Source: Terrimonas ferruginea DSM 30193 (GTDB lineage: Bacteria > Bacteroidota > Bacteroidia > Chitinophagales > Chitinophagaceae). Taken from it: a stretch of DNA of 56,319 nt. The DNA lies in the NCBI RefSeq assembly GCF_000425585.1, contig NZ_KE384402.1, forward strand, positions 154,459 to 210,777. The letters are read 5' to 3'. A program made the position numbers and the translations under genes. Position 1 is the stretch's first letter. Every line of letters starts with the position of its first letter. This document shows, piece after piece, positions 1-8,894 of the stretch. The notes below the pieces were generated by a model, which saw only the letters and a program-made list of their open reading frames with translations, was not told the DNA's origin and made no database searches.

Positions 1-77
1 TACTTACTACTTACTACTTACTACTTACTACTTACTACTTACTACTTACTACTTACTACTTACTACTTACTACTTAC
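1..77. repeat. Perfect 7-bp tandem array (TACTTAC)n
   Basis: About eleven consecutive copies of TACTTAC fill the window start and run into the MoxR gene, whose stop codon (TTA on this strand, 74-76) lies inside the last copy. It is the most regular member of a family of 7-bp arrays seen in many intergenic gaps of this window. The true left end is outside the window. Confidence 0.9.
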
Positions 78-1093
78 CTCGGAATATCCAGCCCGTTAAT
101 AATCTGCCGGATCACTTCTTCCTCTGTTACGCCTTCCATTTCTTTATCCGGCGCCAGGATAATGCGATGACGCAACACAGGCACGGCCACTTCGAGGATG
201 TCTTCCGGCGTTACGAAATCGCGACCCGCCATTGCAGCTATTGCTTTGGATGCGTTCATGATCGCCAGCGATGCGCGTGGAGAAGCACCGAGATAAATGG
301 ATTTATGATTTCTTGTCTGATGAATAAGCTTTGCGATAAAGATCAGCAGCTTCTCCTCGATCAGCAATTCTTTGATTTGTTTGCGCAGCGCAACGATTTT
401 GCTGCCATGCAGAACAGGTTTCACCACATCATCCACAACGGTATTACCCATGTGATGAAAGCGTGTGAGAATGCTGAGCTCCTCCTGTTCGGTAGGATAA
501 GGCACTACGATTTTAAAAAGAAAACGGTCGAGTTGCGCTTCGGGAAGACGATAAGTCCCCTCCTGTTCAACCGGGTTTTGCGTGGCCAGTACCATGAAGG
601 GTGCTTCCATTGGATAAGAACGGCCATCGACAGTAGCCTGTCTCTCTTCCATGATCTCCAGCAGGGCCGCCTGTGTTTTCGCCGGGGCGCGATTGATCTC
701 GTCTACCAGCACGATGTTGCCGAAGACGGGTCCTCTTTTGAATTCAAAAGATGCTTCACGCGGATTGAACACGGGTGTACCGATAACGTCGGAAGGCATA
801 AGGTCTGGTGTAAATTGCACGCGGGCAAACCGTGCGTCGACACTGCGCGCTACGAGTTTAGCCGCCAATGTTTTTGCCACACCGGGCACCCCTTCGATCA
901 ATACGTGACCATCGGCCAGCAATGCCGCCAGGATCAGTTTCACCATATCATCCTGCCCTACAATTATTTTCTGCACTTCGCTGCGGATGGCCATGACAGC
1001 ACCGTTCAGTTCACTCAGGTCTGTACGGCTTTCAAAGAGCTGATCCTCTAACTGAGGCTGCTCCTGCTGTTGGTCTTGATATTGTTCTTCCAT
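74..1093 (-). CDS. MoxR family AAA+ ATPase
   Basis: A 339-aa cytoplasmic AAA+ ATPase of the MoxR/RavA class, which act as chaperone-like remodelers of envelope or metalloprotein complexes. Walker A is GVPGVAKT (residues 68-75), Walker B is IVLVDE (about 127-132), and sensor 1 is TQNP (171-174). The Gln-rich first 20 residues are an unusual polar tail. It heads or belongs to a minus-strand run with DUF4350, DUF4129 and SpoIIM genes. This is the usual Bacteroidota arrangement, in which a DUF58 gene normally follows MoxR; that gene would lie left of the window. The stop codon is supplied by the heptamer array at 1-77. Family assignment is secure; substrate is unknown. Confidence 0.95.
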   Translation of the reverse strand: MEEQYQDQQQEQPQLEDQLFESRTDLSELNGAVMAIRSEVQKIIVGQDDMVKLILAALLADGHVLIEGVPGVAKTLAAKLVARSVDARFARVQFTPDLMPSDVIGTPVFNPREASFEFKRGPVFGNIVLVDEINRAPAKTQAALLEIMEERQATVDGRSYPMEAPFMVLATQNPVEQEGTYRLPEAQLDRFLFKIVVPYPTEQEELSILTRFHHMGNTVVDDVVKPVLHGSKIVALRKQIKELLIEEKLLIFIAKLIHQTRNHKSIYLGASPRASLAIMNASKAIAAMAGRDFVTPEDILEVAVPVLRHRIILAPDKEMEGVTEEEVIRQIINGLDIPR

Positions 1094-1116
1094 AAACGTA
1101 GTTTACTTATTCAGTA

Positions 1117-2364
1117 TTAAGCCTGCTGGTAAAATTTCTCCAGCCGGCGGTAATAGGTTTCCAGTTGTTTGTCGTTTACCGACACGTTCGATTGCAACCT
1201 TACGGCGGTGTCGATGATTGGGCGCACCTCTTCTTCTGCCACACCGGTACGCTCCACCACCTGTTGTATAAAATCATCATTCAGTAATCCGGTTGCCAGT
1301 TGGTAGCGGCTGCGCAGGTGTTCCAGGAAATAAGCCGTCATCTTGCGTGCCAGGTTGGTATGGTCTCCTTTTTCAAAATAAAGGCGTCCGACTGTTTTTA
1401 CAAAATCGAGTGAATCGTTGCGGAGTGGCGGCTGAGCAGGAATCGAGCGCTGGCGGCGGCGCATACCGAGTATAACATACAACAATAAAAATCCTGCCGC
1501 GATCAGCAAGGCCGCGAGCAGCTCGCGGTTTTTCGCCATGCTGGAAAACCAGTTGTTGCTTTTTGACTCATTCTGATCTTTCGGACGGTTGTTAAGAAAA
1601 TATTCATCCCACACTACATGTGTTACGTTGGGATTGATAACGGACAATGCTTTTTCGTAATAATTTATATTACCTGGCTGCAACAGGAAATAATTGGAGA
1701 AGGACAGCGGCGAAAGATGGATGTACAGGTTGCCTTTACCGGCTTTCAGGTGGATGAAATTCACCTTGCCTTCGTGACCGCGGCCAAGTGGTGTGGCCAG
1801 GGTGGTGTCAAGTGGGTCAAAATATCCTTCCATTCTTTTTCCCTTATAACTGTATTGCCCTGACCAGGGTGTTACCAGCGACTCGGTCATGCCATCGGCT
1901 GCCAGATCGTTGTTCTTGAACCAGGAAATATCGGTATAATCCACATCGAGCCGGGCATAAGAAGAAACCGATGAAGAAACCGCCAGCGTACTGATGAATA
2001 CATCGTTGCCATTTTCCGCGAAGCGTAACAGGTTTCTGAATTCATATTGCGAAGCCATTACCCGTGGTGAGAAAATAATAACGGCCTGGTCCGATCCGAA
2101 GAAAGCAATCGAATCCCACTGACCGGGCTGGTCGGCGGATGTGGTGATATTGGCTTTGGGAAAAAGATCCGCTAATCGTTCATAAGCGACATACAGGCCA
2201 TAAGGCTTTTTGTCATTTTTGCGCAGCGTAACCTGGTTATCGGCCTTCGACCATTTCTTTTTGCCCTGAGAAGATTTGCCGGCTGAATTGCCCGGCGAGA
2301 ACAGCAGTAACCCGATCGCAAGGATCAGCACCAAACCAAATATGACCGGTAATGCTCGTTTCAT
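1117..2364 (-). CDS. DUF4350 domain-containing membrane protein
   Basis: A 415-aa protein with an N-terminal membrane segment (about residues 5-23), a periplasmic DUF4350-like region with alternating strands and helices, a second membrane segment near residues 280-300, and a basic cytoplasmic C-terminal region of about 115 residues. It lies 23 bases upstream of moxR and 3 bases after the DUF4129 gene, so it is almost certainly co-transcribed with both. Members of this family are regular partners of MoxR and DUF4129 in Bacteroidota. The molecular role is not established; a structural role in an envelope complex remodelled by MoxR is an inference from gene order. Confidence 0.88.
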   Translation of the reverse strand: MKRALPVIFGLVLILAIGLLLFSPGNSAGKSSQGKKKWSKADNQVTLRKNDKKPYGLYVAYERLADLFPKANITTSADQPGQWDSIAFFGSDQAVIIFSPRVMASQYEFRNLLRFAENGNDVFISTLAVSSSVSSYARLDVDYTDISWFKNNDLAADGMTESLVTPWSGQYSYKGKRMEGYFDPLDTTLATPLGRGHEGKVNFIHLKAGKGNLYIHLSPLSFSNYFLLQPGNINYYEKALSVINPNVTHVVWDEYFLNNRPKDQNESKSNNWFSSMAKNRELLAALLIAAGFLLLYVILGMRRRQRSIPAQPPLRNDSLDFVKTVGRLYFEKGDHTNLARKMTAYFLEHLRSRYQLATGLLNDDFIQQVVERTGVAEEEVRPIIDTAVRLQSNVSVNDKQLETYYRRLEKFYQQA

Positions 2365-2367
2365 TTT

Positions 2368-3240
2368 TTAGATTTTCGCCCCCAGCTTTGCAAATTCATT
2401 ACGGATGGTTGTGAAGATCTGTTCGCTTACGGGAAATTGTCCATACCAGCTATACTCATAGTGGCGTGTCACTCTGAAAAAATCGTTATACAGCGGCGTT
2501 TTATAAAGCTGTGCGAGGTAATCGGAGTTGGTGCTTTCCTGCCGGTAATGTATCCGTCCCTTGTCGGCCAGTTGTTTCAGCAGGCTGAGATAAAGCAGGC
2601 GGACCGCCAGGCGGTAATTGCCTGCGGCGATGGCTTTATCCAATTCACGCTGATAAGGGATTTTGAAAATATCCTCCGGCATCTCCTCCATCTCCGTTGC
2701 ATCCGTGTTTTTCATTTTTCGGTTGCGTTGGAACAGTCGGATATTGCTGTTGCTGAGGTACCAGATTACCAACGCACCGAAACCGCCAATGATCAGCAGC
2801 CAAAGTAAGGCATTCATTCCTCCTCCGGAAAAACCGGAATCACCGGAACGATTATCGGAGCGGCTTGAGCGGGAAGACGATTTATCCTGTTCGGCTTTTT
2901 CTTTCTTTTGTTCTTCTTTCCTGTCTGCTGAGTCCGGAGCAACGTCGATATACCAGAAGCTTTTATCGCCTTTCAGTTTGTTCAATGCGGTAGGTGAAAC
3001 TTTGCGCAGATCGCGTGTATCCGGGCCACCGCCGTGCGGTTGTAGCCAGCGATAGGTAAAATCACTTTCATCAGCTTCTTCCGGGTCAGCAATCTCCTCA
3101 ACAGTGATCTCCTGCTTTACGACGGTGTCCATTTGATAATCCTGCGCCTCGCCTTTTTGAGAAAAGCCGGCTATCAGCGCTGCAACAAAAATCGTCCGCA
3201 GGCAGGCAGTATTGGAAATAAATGAGTGTGAAACCTTCAC
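2368..3240 (-). CDS. DUF4129 domain-containing membrane protein
   Basis: A 290-aa protein with a signal-like hydrophobic stretch near residues 14-26, a charged, Ser-rich periplasmic region, one clear membrane segment (about 144-162) and a C-terminal DUF4129 domain recognisable from the pattern RLLYLSLLKQL followed by TNSDYLAQLY. The start is a GTG that directly abuts the stop codon of the SpoIIM gene (TAA then GTG), which implies coupled translation. DUF4129 occurs in MoxR-type clusters and at the C-terminus of some transglutaminase proteins. Its exact job is unknown. Confidence 0.87.
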   Translation of the reverse strand: MKVSHSFISNTACLRTIFVAALIAGFSQKGEAQDYQMDTVVKQEITVEEIADPEEADESDFTYRWLQPHGGGPDTRDLRKVSPTALNKLKGDKSFWYIDVAPDSADRKEEQKKEKAEQDKSSSRSSRSDNRSGDSGFSGGGMNALLWLLIIGGFGALVIWYLSNSNIRLFQRNRKMKNTDATEMEEMPEDIFKIPYQRELDKAIAAGNYRLAVRLLYLSLLKQLADKGRIHYRQESTNSDYLAQLYKTPLYNDFFRVTRHYEYSWYGQFPVSEQIFTTIRNEFAKLGAKI

Positions 3241-4203
3241 TTAGATCTCCTCCCGTTTGATCCCGAGTCTGCGGCGCAGCAAAATGGGATAGATGATAAA
3301 ATACCAGATCACAAATATGGCCGATACGATAGTGATGCCGGTAGTGAGATACGAATATTTCTGATACAGTCGTGTGAACGTACTTTCGAACAAAGCTGCT
3401 CCGGCGAACACAGGCATCAGCCCGATCATGATCTTCATGCCGTCTTTGGCTCCTCGCCTGAATGCCTGCATACGGGTGAGTGTACCGGGAAAAAGAAAAC
3501 TCGTTCCCATTACCAGGCCCGCTGCGCCGGCCACCACGATGCCCGTCATCTCTAACGTGCCGTGGACAAAAACAACCATCCAGAAGTCGGTACCATAACC
3601 ATGTGCTGCAAAAAACTGATCGAAAATGCCCAGCATGACGGTGTTCTGTGCCAGGAAAAATAAAGTCGGTAACCCGAAAAACAATCCCGATATAAACATG
3701 ATCAGTGCAATCTTATAGTTGTGGCTCATGAAATAAATGAACATCATGAACGGGTTGCCGCCTTCATAAATACCGAAAGGATTTCCCGAGTAAATATTGT
3801 CCAGCGTTTGTTCCACATACCCATCGCCGAAGAAATCGCGGGCAACCTGGGTATCCTGCCCGGAAATAAAATAACCGATGCTGAAGAATACGAGAGAGAA
3901 TATAAAAGAAAATAGCAGGTAGCGATGATGCTTGGCAATGGTCAGCGGCACATCGTATTTCCAGAAACGCCAAAGGCGGTTGCCTTCTTCTTTACGGTTG
4001 TGGTAAATATCCAGGTAAATGCGGGAAGCCTGTTTGTTGAGATAGCCGGTTACTTTTCCCGAAGGATAAAAAGTTTTTGCGTAAGCAAGGTCTTCAACGA
4101 GTTGAGTGAAATCGCTGGCCATTTCGTCGGGGTTATCCGACGGCATGTGCTGGTTGCGGAGCCAGCGGTCCTTGTTTTTTTTGATAAATAATGCTTCACG
4201 CAC
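3241..4203 (-). CDS. SpoIIM (stage II sporulation protein M) family membrane protein
   Basis: A polytopic inner-membrane protein related to SpoIIM and widespread in non-sporulating Bacteroidota beside MoxR and RDD genes. I chose the GTG at 4203 (320 aa, beginning VREALFIKKN) because family members normally begin MREALFIKKN. The frame stays open upstream to 4296, but those 31 codons include translated heptamer repeat (ILTIDDSPLTI) and are probably not protein. Five or six hydrophobic segments follow a cytoplasmic amphipathic N-terminus of about 90 residues. It is the first gene of the operon with DUF4129, DUF4350 and MoxR, and is divergent from the RDD gene. Function outside sporulation is unproven. 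Confidence 0.87.
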   Translation of the reverse strand: MREALFIKKNKDRWLRNQHMPSDNPDEMASDFTQLVEDLAYAKTFYPSGKVTGYLNKQASRIYLDIYHNRKEEGNRLWRFWKYDVPLTIAKHHRYLLFSFIFSLVFFSIGYFISGQDTQVARDFFGDGYVEQTLDNIYSGNPFGIYEGGNPFMMFIYFMSHNYKIALIMFISGLFFGLPTLFFLAQNTVMLGIFDQFFAAHGYGTDFWMVVFVHGTLEMTGIVVAGAAGLVMGTSFLFPGTLTRMQAFRRGAKDGMKIMIGLMPVFAGAALFESTFTRLYQKYSYLTTGITIVSAIFVIWYFIIYPILLRRRLGIKREEI

Positions 4204-4245
4204 GGGCGGCTCGGTTTTGGTTTGTAAAATAATGCTTTTTGCGGG

Positions 4246-4411
4246 AATGGTCAATGGTGAATCGTCAATCGTCAATATGGCTGCTTTACCTACCACCTAT
4301 AACCTATTACCCTAGACCTTATACCTTATACCTTACACCTTTCACCAAAACTTACTACTTACTACTTAAAACTTACTACTTATTACTTAAAACTTACTAC
4401 TTATAACTAAA
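4246..4411. repeat. Degenerate 7-bp tandem arrays between the SpoIIM and RDD genes
   Basis: Three heptamer flavours follow one another: GGTCAAT/GGTGAAT/CGTCAAT (about 4248-4278), ACCTTAT/ACCTTAC (about 4300-4340) and TTACTAC/TTAAAAC (about 4349-4405). The array fills the divergent intergenic region, so it lies in the 5' region of both genes. The RDD -7 box is formed right at its end. Confidence 0.85.
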
Positions 4412-4415
4412 TTTG
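4408..4415 (+). promoter_or_regulatory. Predicted -7 promoter element (TAAATTTG) for the RDD gene
   Basis: TAAATTTG is a perfect match to the Bacteroidota -7 consensus TAnnTTTG. It ends 3 bases before the ATG at 4419, which predicts a leaderless or nearly leaderless mRNA and supports the ATG over the in-frame TTG at 4413, which overlaps the box itself. Confidence 0.55.
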
Positions 4416-4418
4416 GCC

Positions 4419-5228
4419 ATGGCTGTCATCAAAGTCCCCACCAGTTTCAACATCGATGTTGAATTTGAGATCCCGGAATTTTATCGCCGGCTGGTAGCTC
4501 TTTTAATTGATTGGGCGCTGATCGTATTGTATTTTATTCTCGTTACTTATTTGCTGAGCGACTATGCCAGGGAAGCGATGTTTGATGACGACGAATATTT
4601 CACCCTGCAAGCGCTCTGGACTGCCATGATGGTGCCGCCACTACTCTATTTCCCCTTAATGGAAATCACGACCAACGGTCGCAGTGCCGGCAAAGCCATT
4701 ATGCATTTACGGGTGATCAATGAAAACGGCGGCAAGCCCAATATCGGCCAGTTCATGATCCGCTGGCTCCTGCGTGATATCTGGTTTGTGTTGCTGTTGT
4801 TTTTTGCCTTCAGTATCGGTCAGAGTGACTTCAAAGCGATTGGCTATTTTATCCTGATCGCGTCCATCATTTATTTTATTGCGGAGGTTGTATTTGTGGC
4901 GGCATCTGCCAAAGGCCAGCGACTTGGCGATATGCTGGCACACACCATCATAGTACAAACAAATGCGCGCGGAAATATCGAGGATACCGTATTCCAGGAA
5001 GTGGAGTCAACTTATCAGCCTGCTTATCCGCAGATCATGCAACTCAGTGACCGCGATATCAATGCCATCAAAAGCATTCTCACCTCCGCCAGAAGGAAAA
5101 ATGATTTTGACCTGGCCGCCAATGCAGCCGACCGGATCAAAACCCATTTGAAAATCGAAACGTCGATGTCGCCGTTCGATTTCCTGGAAATTTTATTGAA
5201 AGATTACAATTACCTGTCTACAAGATAA
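4419..5228 (+). CDS. RDD family membrane protein
   Basis: A 269-aa protein starting at ATG 4419. The RDD domain covers roughly the first 170 residues: an N-terminal FYRRLVALLIDW motif, hydrophobic segments, the NGRSAGKAIMHLRV loop typical of the family, further membrane segments, and GQRLGDMLAHTIIV at the end. The C-terminal 90 residues are soluble and helical. RDD proteins are small membrane proteins, some linked to ion or osmolyte transport, and they regularly neighbour SpoIIM/MoxR clusters in Bacteroidota. It is divergent from the SpoIIM gene. Confidence 0.9.
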   Translation: MAVIKVPTSFNIDVEFEIPEFYRRLVALLIDWALIVLYFILVTYLLSDYAREAMFDDDEYFTLQALWTAMMVPPLLYFPLMEITTNGRSAGKAIMHLRVINENGGKPNIGQFMIRWLLRDIWFVLLLFFAFSIGQSDFKAIGYFILIASIIYFIAEVVFVAASAKGQRLGDMLAHTIIVQTNARGNIEDTVFQEVESTYQPAYPQIMQLSDRDINAIKSILTSARRKNDFDLAANAADRIKTHLKIETSMSPFDFLEILLKDYNYLSTR

Positions 5229-5230
5229 TT

Positions 5231-5677
5231 TTATCCAAGAGCTACCAGCAAAGCCAGCAACATAAAACCGACAAAAATACAGAGCAATACACCGATGACC
5301 TTGAAATAGGAAGCAAGATTGCCGAGTCCTGTTGTTATCAGCGCCTGGTTATTGGAATCGATGCCCTGTTTTGTTTTGCGGGCAAATCCTGACAGGAAAT
5401 AAATCAGTACGCCCCATATAGCAAGTGTGATCACTGTTTGCAGAATTAATCCTCCCATAGAAGGTTCAGGCACACGAAAAGTATTGCTACTAAAACCTTC
5501 CATTTCCCTTTTCAATTCCGCAGCTTTGCCGTAAGTAACAAAACTGGCAATCAGGGAAAAAAGCACATTAATGCCCATAACGACAGCCGCTGTTCCCGCT
5601 ACCACAGCAAAGGAACGAAGCGACACACGCACTTTGTCGTCAAGCGGTTTATCGGATATATCAAAAATGCTATTCAT
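5231..5677 (-). CDS. DUF5362-like small membrane protein (copy 1)
   Basis: A 148-aa protein with three hydrophobic stretches and short charged loops. It shares its layout with the next gene: a first membrane segment after about 20 residues, a PEPSM-type loop, a second segment ending in YFLSGFARKTKQGI, and a C-terminal segment. The region of each protein that reads D-SN-AL-G is similar, so the two are probably tandem paralogues of the DUF5362 family. It ends convergently 2 bases from the RDD gene. Function unknown. Confidence 0.75.
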   Translation of the reverse strand: MNSIFDISDKPLDDKVRVSLRSFAVVAGTAAVVMGINVLFSLIASFVTYGKAAELKREMEGFSSNTFRVPEPSMGGLILQTVITLAIWGVLIYFLSGFARKTKQGIDSNNQALITTGLGNLASYFKVIGVLLCIFVGFMLLALLVALG

Positions 5678-5686
5678 GGTAAAGGG

Positions 5687-6124
5687 TTAAAATATGTTGA
5701 TGATTGAACCGAGAATGGACAACACGCCCAGGGTAATACTGATGGAAAAAAATATGCGCATAAAGCGGAAACCGTTGGCCAGCGCATTGCTGTCGCTGGC
5801 AGCAAGTCCGTCTTTCAGCAATCGTGCTCCCCGCAGTAAAAAGTAAAGCCATACACCCATGATGAGTACAGCCACCAGTACCAGGGTAATGATCATTCCC
5901 CATCCTTCACTGGCGCTCAATCCGGGAATGATCGTTTCCTGTGAAGCCGCACCGTGACCGGCCACTACGATGAGCGCGGCTATGCCCAACATACCCAGGA
6001 CAAGAAAAGCAATGATCCGCGACCATTGAACAATGGCGGCAATGTGTTGCTGTGCTACCGGGTCCAACTGTACATCAAACAGCGAGGGACTTTCTTTTTC
6101 GTTGTTGAATAGTTCGTCTGCCAT
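5687..6124 (-). CDS. DUF5362-like small membrane protein (copy 2)
   Basis: 145 aa from the ATG at 6124 (MADELFNNEK). The frame is open to 6199, but the extra codons would be translated heptamer repeat and palindrome, so I reject that extension. It has three membrane segments with the loop LLRGARLLKDGLAASDSNAL, which aligns by eye to its neighbour's YFLSGFARKTKQGIDSNNQAL. It lies 9 bases upstream of copy 1 and is probably co-transcribed with it. No function is known. Confidence 0.75.
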   Translation of the reverse strand: MADELFNNEKESPSLFDVQLDPVAQQHIAAIVQWSRIIAFLVLGMLGIAALIVVAGHGAASQETIIPGLSASEGWGMIITLVLVAVLIMGVWLYFLLRGARLLKDGLAASDSNALANGFRFMRIFFSISITLGVLSILGSIINIF

Positions 6125-6126
6125 AG

Positions 6127-6255
6127 TCAGGTTATAAGTTTTAAGTAATAAGTAGTAAGTATTAAGTTTTAAGTATTGGTTCGTGTCTTCACGAACCAAG
6201 GCAGACCATTCACCATTGACAATTCACTATTCACCATTGACAATTCACCCTCACT
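6127..6255. repeat. Heptamer arrays flanking a 24-bp palindrome
   Basis: About 6131-6176 carries AAGTAAT/AAGTAGT/AAGTATT heptamers; 6207-6250 carries ATTCACC/ATTGACA heptamers. Between them sits the palindrome at 6176-6199. The right-hand array runs up to the proS stop codon at 6255. Confidence 0.85.
6176..6199. repeat. Dispersed palindrome, arms TTGGTTCGTG / CACGAACCAA
   Basis: Ten-base perfect arms separated by TCTT. It belongs to the same family as the palindromes at 20410, 22490, 22630 and 36102, with the outermost pair here T-A rather than C-G. Confidence 0.85.
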
Positions 6256-7733
6256 CAATACGCTCTTGCAAACAGCACACGCTGCGTGGACGGTTTGCCG
6301 GTGAGAATGCACACCCCTTCTTCCTGCGGATTGTCCAGCGGAATACAGCGGATCGTTGCTTTTGTCTTTTCCTTGATGGCCTGTTCGGTTTCGTCGGTGC
6401 CATCCCAATGCGCGGCAATGAATCCACCCTTTTCGTCCAGCAATTTTACAAATTCTTCCATAGAATTTGCAGGGGTGATATGTTCTTCCTGGTAGGCTTT
6501 GGCTTTGCGGAACATTGCGTGCTGGATATCAAGCAGCAGGCTGTCTACGTGTTGGGCAATGCCTTCCAGGCTGATAGTTTGTTTTTCGCGGGTATCTCGG
6601 CGGGCGATCTCCACCATATTTTTTTCCAGGTCGCGGGCGCCAAGTGCCAGCCGCACGGGCACCCCTTTCTTCTCGTATTCGGCAAATTTCCAACCCGGGC
6701 GGTTGTTATCGTTGTTGTCGTATTTCACCCGCACACCGAGGCGTTTAAGATCGGCCACTATTTCACCGGCTTTTGCATCGATCAGTGCTTTCTGTTCATC
6801 GCCTTTGTAGATCGGCACGATCACCACCTGCAGCGGAGCAAGGCGCGGAGGCAGTACGAGTCCTTCGTCATCGCTGTGCGCCATTACCAGGGCACCGATC
6901 AGGCGTGTACTTACACCCCAACTGGTCGCCCATACATACTCGAGTTGATTTTCGCGGTTGGCGAATTTGACGTCGAATGCTTTGGCAAAATTCTGTCCGA
7001 GAAAATGCGAGGTGCCGGCCTGCAGGGCTTTGCCGTCCTGCATAAGGGCTTCAATACAGTAAGTATCTTCCGCACCGGCGAAACGTTCACCCGGTGTCTT
7101 TACACCGCGTATAACGGGCAATGCCATGTATTCCTCTACGAAAGTGGAATACACGTTCAGCATCTGGCGTGTTTCTTCAATGGCTTCGTCTTTGGTAGCG
7201 TGTGCCGTATGCCCTTCCTGCCACAGGAACTCGGCCGTACGGAGGAAAAGACGGGTGCGCATCTCCCAGCGCACCACGTTGGCCCATTGGTTCACGAGTA
7301 TCGGCAGGTCGCGGTGCGATTGTATCCATCCTTTGTAGGTGTTCCAGATAATGGCTTCGCTGGTGGGCCTTACAACCAGTTCCTCTTCCAGTTTGGCTTC
7401 GGGATCGACGATCAGTTTGCCTTTGTTATCGGGGTCGGTTTTGAGGCGGTAATGCGTAACGATGGCGCACTCCTTGGCAAAGCCCTCGGCATTTTTCTCT
7501 TCGGCTTCAAAAAGGCTTTTGGGAACGAACAGGGGGAAGTAGGCGTTTACGTGACCGGTATCCTTGAACATGCGGTCCAGCACGTCGCGCATGTTTTCCC
7601 ACAGGGCAAATCCATACGGTTTAATGACCATACATCCGCGTACGGCTGAATGATCGGCCAGATCGGCCTTCACCACAATGTCATTATACCATTGGGAGTA
7701 GTCCTGCTCCCTGGAAGTGATTTCTTTGCTCAT
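6255..7733 (-). CDS. proS: Proline--tRNA ligase (short, type 3)
   Basis: A 492-aa class II aminoacyl-tRNA synthetase charging tRNA-Pro in the cytoplasm. It has the short archaeal/eukaryote-like architecture without the editing insertion of E. coli ProS, as is usual in Bacteroidota. The sequence shows the N-terminal [14 protein letters not shown] block, RPTSE (122-126), the motif 2 region [16 protein letters not shown] (about 159-174), and the C-terminal cysteine-containing tail (RCIPLDNP...GVCILTGKP). It ends in Tyr, as is typical of this type. It is monocistronic, with a divergent lipoprotein gene upstream. Confidence 0.97.
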   Translation of the reverse strand: MSKEITSREQDYSQWYNDIVVKADLADHSAVRGCMVIKPYGFALWENMRDVLDRMFKDTGHVNAYFPLFVPKSLFEAEEKNAEGFAKECAIVTHYRLKTDPDNKGKLIVDPEAKLEEELVVRPTSEAIIWNTYKGWIQSHRDLPILVNQWANVVRWEMRTRLFLRTAEFLWQEGHTAHATKDEAIEETRQMLNVYSTFVEEYMALPVIRGVKTPGERFAGAEDTYCIEALMQDGKALQAGTSHFLGQNFAKAFDVKFANRENQLEYVWATSWGVSTRLIGALVMAHSDDEGLVLPPRLAPLQVVIVPIYKGDEQKALIDAKAGEIVADLKRLGVRVKYDNNDNNRPGWKFAEYEKKGVPVRLALGARDLEKNMVEIARRDTREKQTISLEGIAQHVDSLLLDIQHAMFRKAKAYQEEHITPANSMEEFVKLLDEKGGFIAAHWDGTDETEQAIKEKTKATIRCIPLDNPQEEGVCILTGKPSTQRVLFARAY

Positions 7734-7902
7734 AAGAAGCTATATGCTATTTTTTTAATAAAACCGTCTCTGTACTGCCATAACTAACGGGCGTTCACTT
7801 TTTTAACAACCCATTCTCAGTTTTAAAGCAAACTCCGTGTGTTTTTGTCGTAACTTTATCGGGTGAGGCGCAAAAATAGCTGTTAAAAGCCGAAATCTTG
7901 TG

Positions 7903-7943
7903 CCTGCTGGTGGAAATGAGGTTTTTGTTGCAGGATTTCCACC
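7903..7943 (+). promoter_or_regulatory. Structured 5' leader with crossing inverted repeats
   Basis: GGTGGAAAT (7909-7917) pairs perfectly with ATTTCCACC (7935-7943), and CCTGC (7903-7907) pairs with GCAGG (7930-7934). The two helices cross, so they form a pseudoknot or two alternative hairpins. The element ends 28 bases before the ATG at 7972, so it would lie in the 5' UTR if the promoter is near 7850-7860 (TAACTTTA there is one base off the -7 consensus). Regulatory role is inference. Confidence 0.35.
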
Positions 7944-7971
7944 GACCGCCTAAACTTTAAAACTAAGCCGA

Positions 7972-8760
7972 ATGAAACCCTCACTTTTTACCCTCGCAAT
8001 AGCAACTGTTGTTGCTCTCAGTAGCTGTAGTTCAGCTTATAAAACAGGTCAGACACCGGATGATCTGTATTTCTCACCGGCCAAAGCTGAGGTACAGGAT
8101 GAATACGTGAGTACCCCGCGTCAGAATGACCGGTTGTACCAGGGAAGCGATGAATATTATGAAGACCGTTTCCTGCGTATGCGCGCCGGTAATCCTTACC
8201 GCTGGTCTTACCTCGACGATTATTATTTCTCTTCGCCTTATGGCTATAATGCATTCCGCTATTCCGATCCCTGGGGTTGGAACAGCCCATGGAATAACTA
8301 CTGGAGCTGGAACTATTATTACAATCCTTACTACGGCGGATTCCATCCCGGTTTTTACGGCGGCGGCGGCTGGGGCTGGGGTGGTTATGGTCCCGGCGTA
8401 ATTGTAATTGGCGGCAGTAAAGTTCCCCGTGTATCTCCAAGCCGTCCGATCGCTTTCACACCCAACAGTTATTCAACAGGTGGTGGCAACAGCGGACGTT
8501 TCTACAACGCGAATAGTAACAATAACAACCGCATGATGAACTCGTACCGTGGCAGCAATTTCCAGGGGTATAACAATACCAACAGCGGAAATTATCGCAA
8601 CAACGGACGCAGTTCCAATAGCAACAGCTATAACAACAACAACAACAACTCTCAACCTTCGCGCAGCTACACACCTTCTTCTTCCAATTCGGGAGGACGG
8701 AGCAGCGGTAGCGGATCAAGCGGAAGCGGCGGCGGTGTGAGCAGACCAGGCAGAAGATAA
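7972..8760 (+). CDS. Putative lipoprotein with Tyr/Trp/Gly-rich core and Asn/Ser-rich tail
   Basis: A 262-aa exported lipoprotein with a clear lipobox LSSC (Cys19). Residues 20-80 contain YKTGQTPDDLYFSPAK and an acidic segment. The middle is rich in Tyr, Trp, Gly and Pro. The last 90 residues are low complexity, with runs of Asn, Ser and Gly. Similar proteins in Chitinophagaceae carry uninformative names (vitellogenin-II-like). The low-complexity tail suggests a surface-exposed or matrix-embedded lipoprotein; nothing catalytic is visible. It is divergent from proS and upstream of a porin gene. Confidence 0.8.
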   Translation: MKPSLFTLAIATVVALSSCSSAYKTGQTPDDLYFSPAKAEVQDEYVSTPRQNDRLYQGSDEYYEDRFLRMRAGNPYRWSYLDDYYFSSPYGYNAFRYSDPWGWNSPWNNYWSWNYYYNPYYGGFHPGFYGGGGWGWGGYGPGVIVIGGSKVPRVSPSRPIAFTPNSYSTGGGNSGRFYNANSNNNNRMMNSYRGSNFQGYNNTNSGNYRNNGRSSNSNSYNNNNNNSQPSRSYTPSSSNSGGRSSGSGSSGSGGGVSRPGRR

Positions 8761-8894
8761 CAGCGCACAAACACCACCTGCTTAATCTATCATTGAATAT
8801 ACTTGTGACAGGCTTATACGGCACTGTACCTGGCCGGTTATTTGCTGTACATTCCGACTCGCTGCTTACTGAAAGGATTTATATCAAAACGATT

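Noticed and set aside
1-77. CRISPR array
   Set aside because: Units are contiguous 7-mers without spacers, and no cas genes are present.
4204-4296. N-terminal extension of the SpoIIM protein
   Set aside because: The extra codons include translated heptamer repeat and precede the family-typical REALFIKKN start.
6183-7649. Long plus-strand open frame (488 codons) opposite proS
   Set aside because: Entirely antisense to a clear ProS; composition is a shadow of its codon use and no family pattern is visible.
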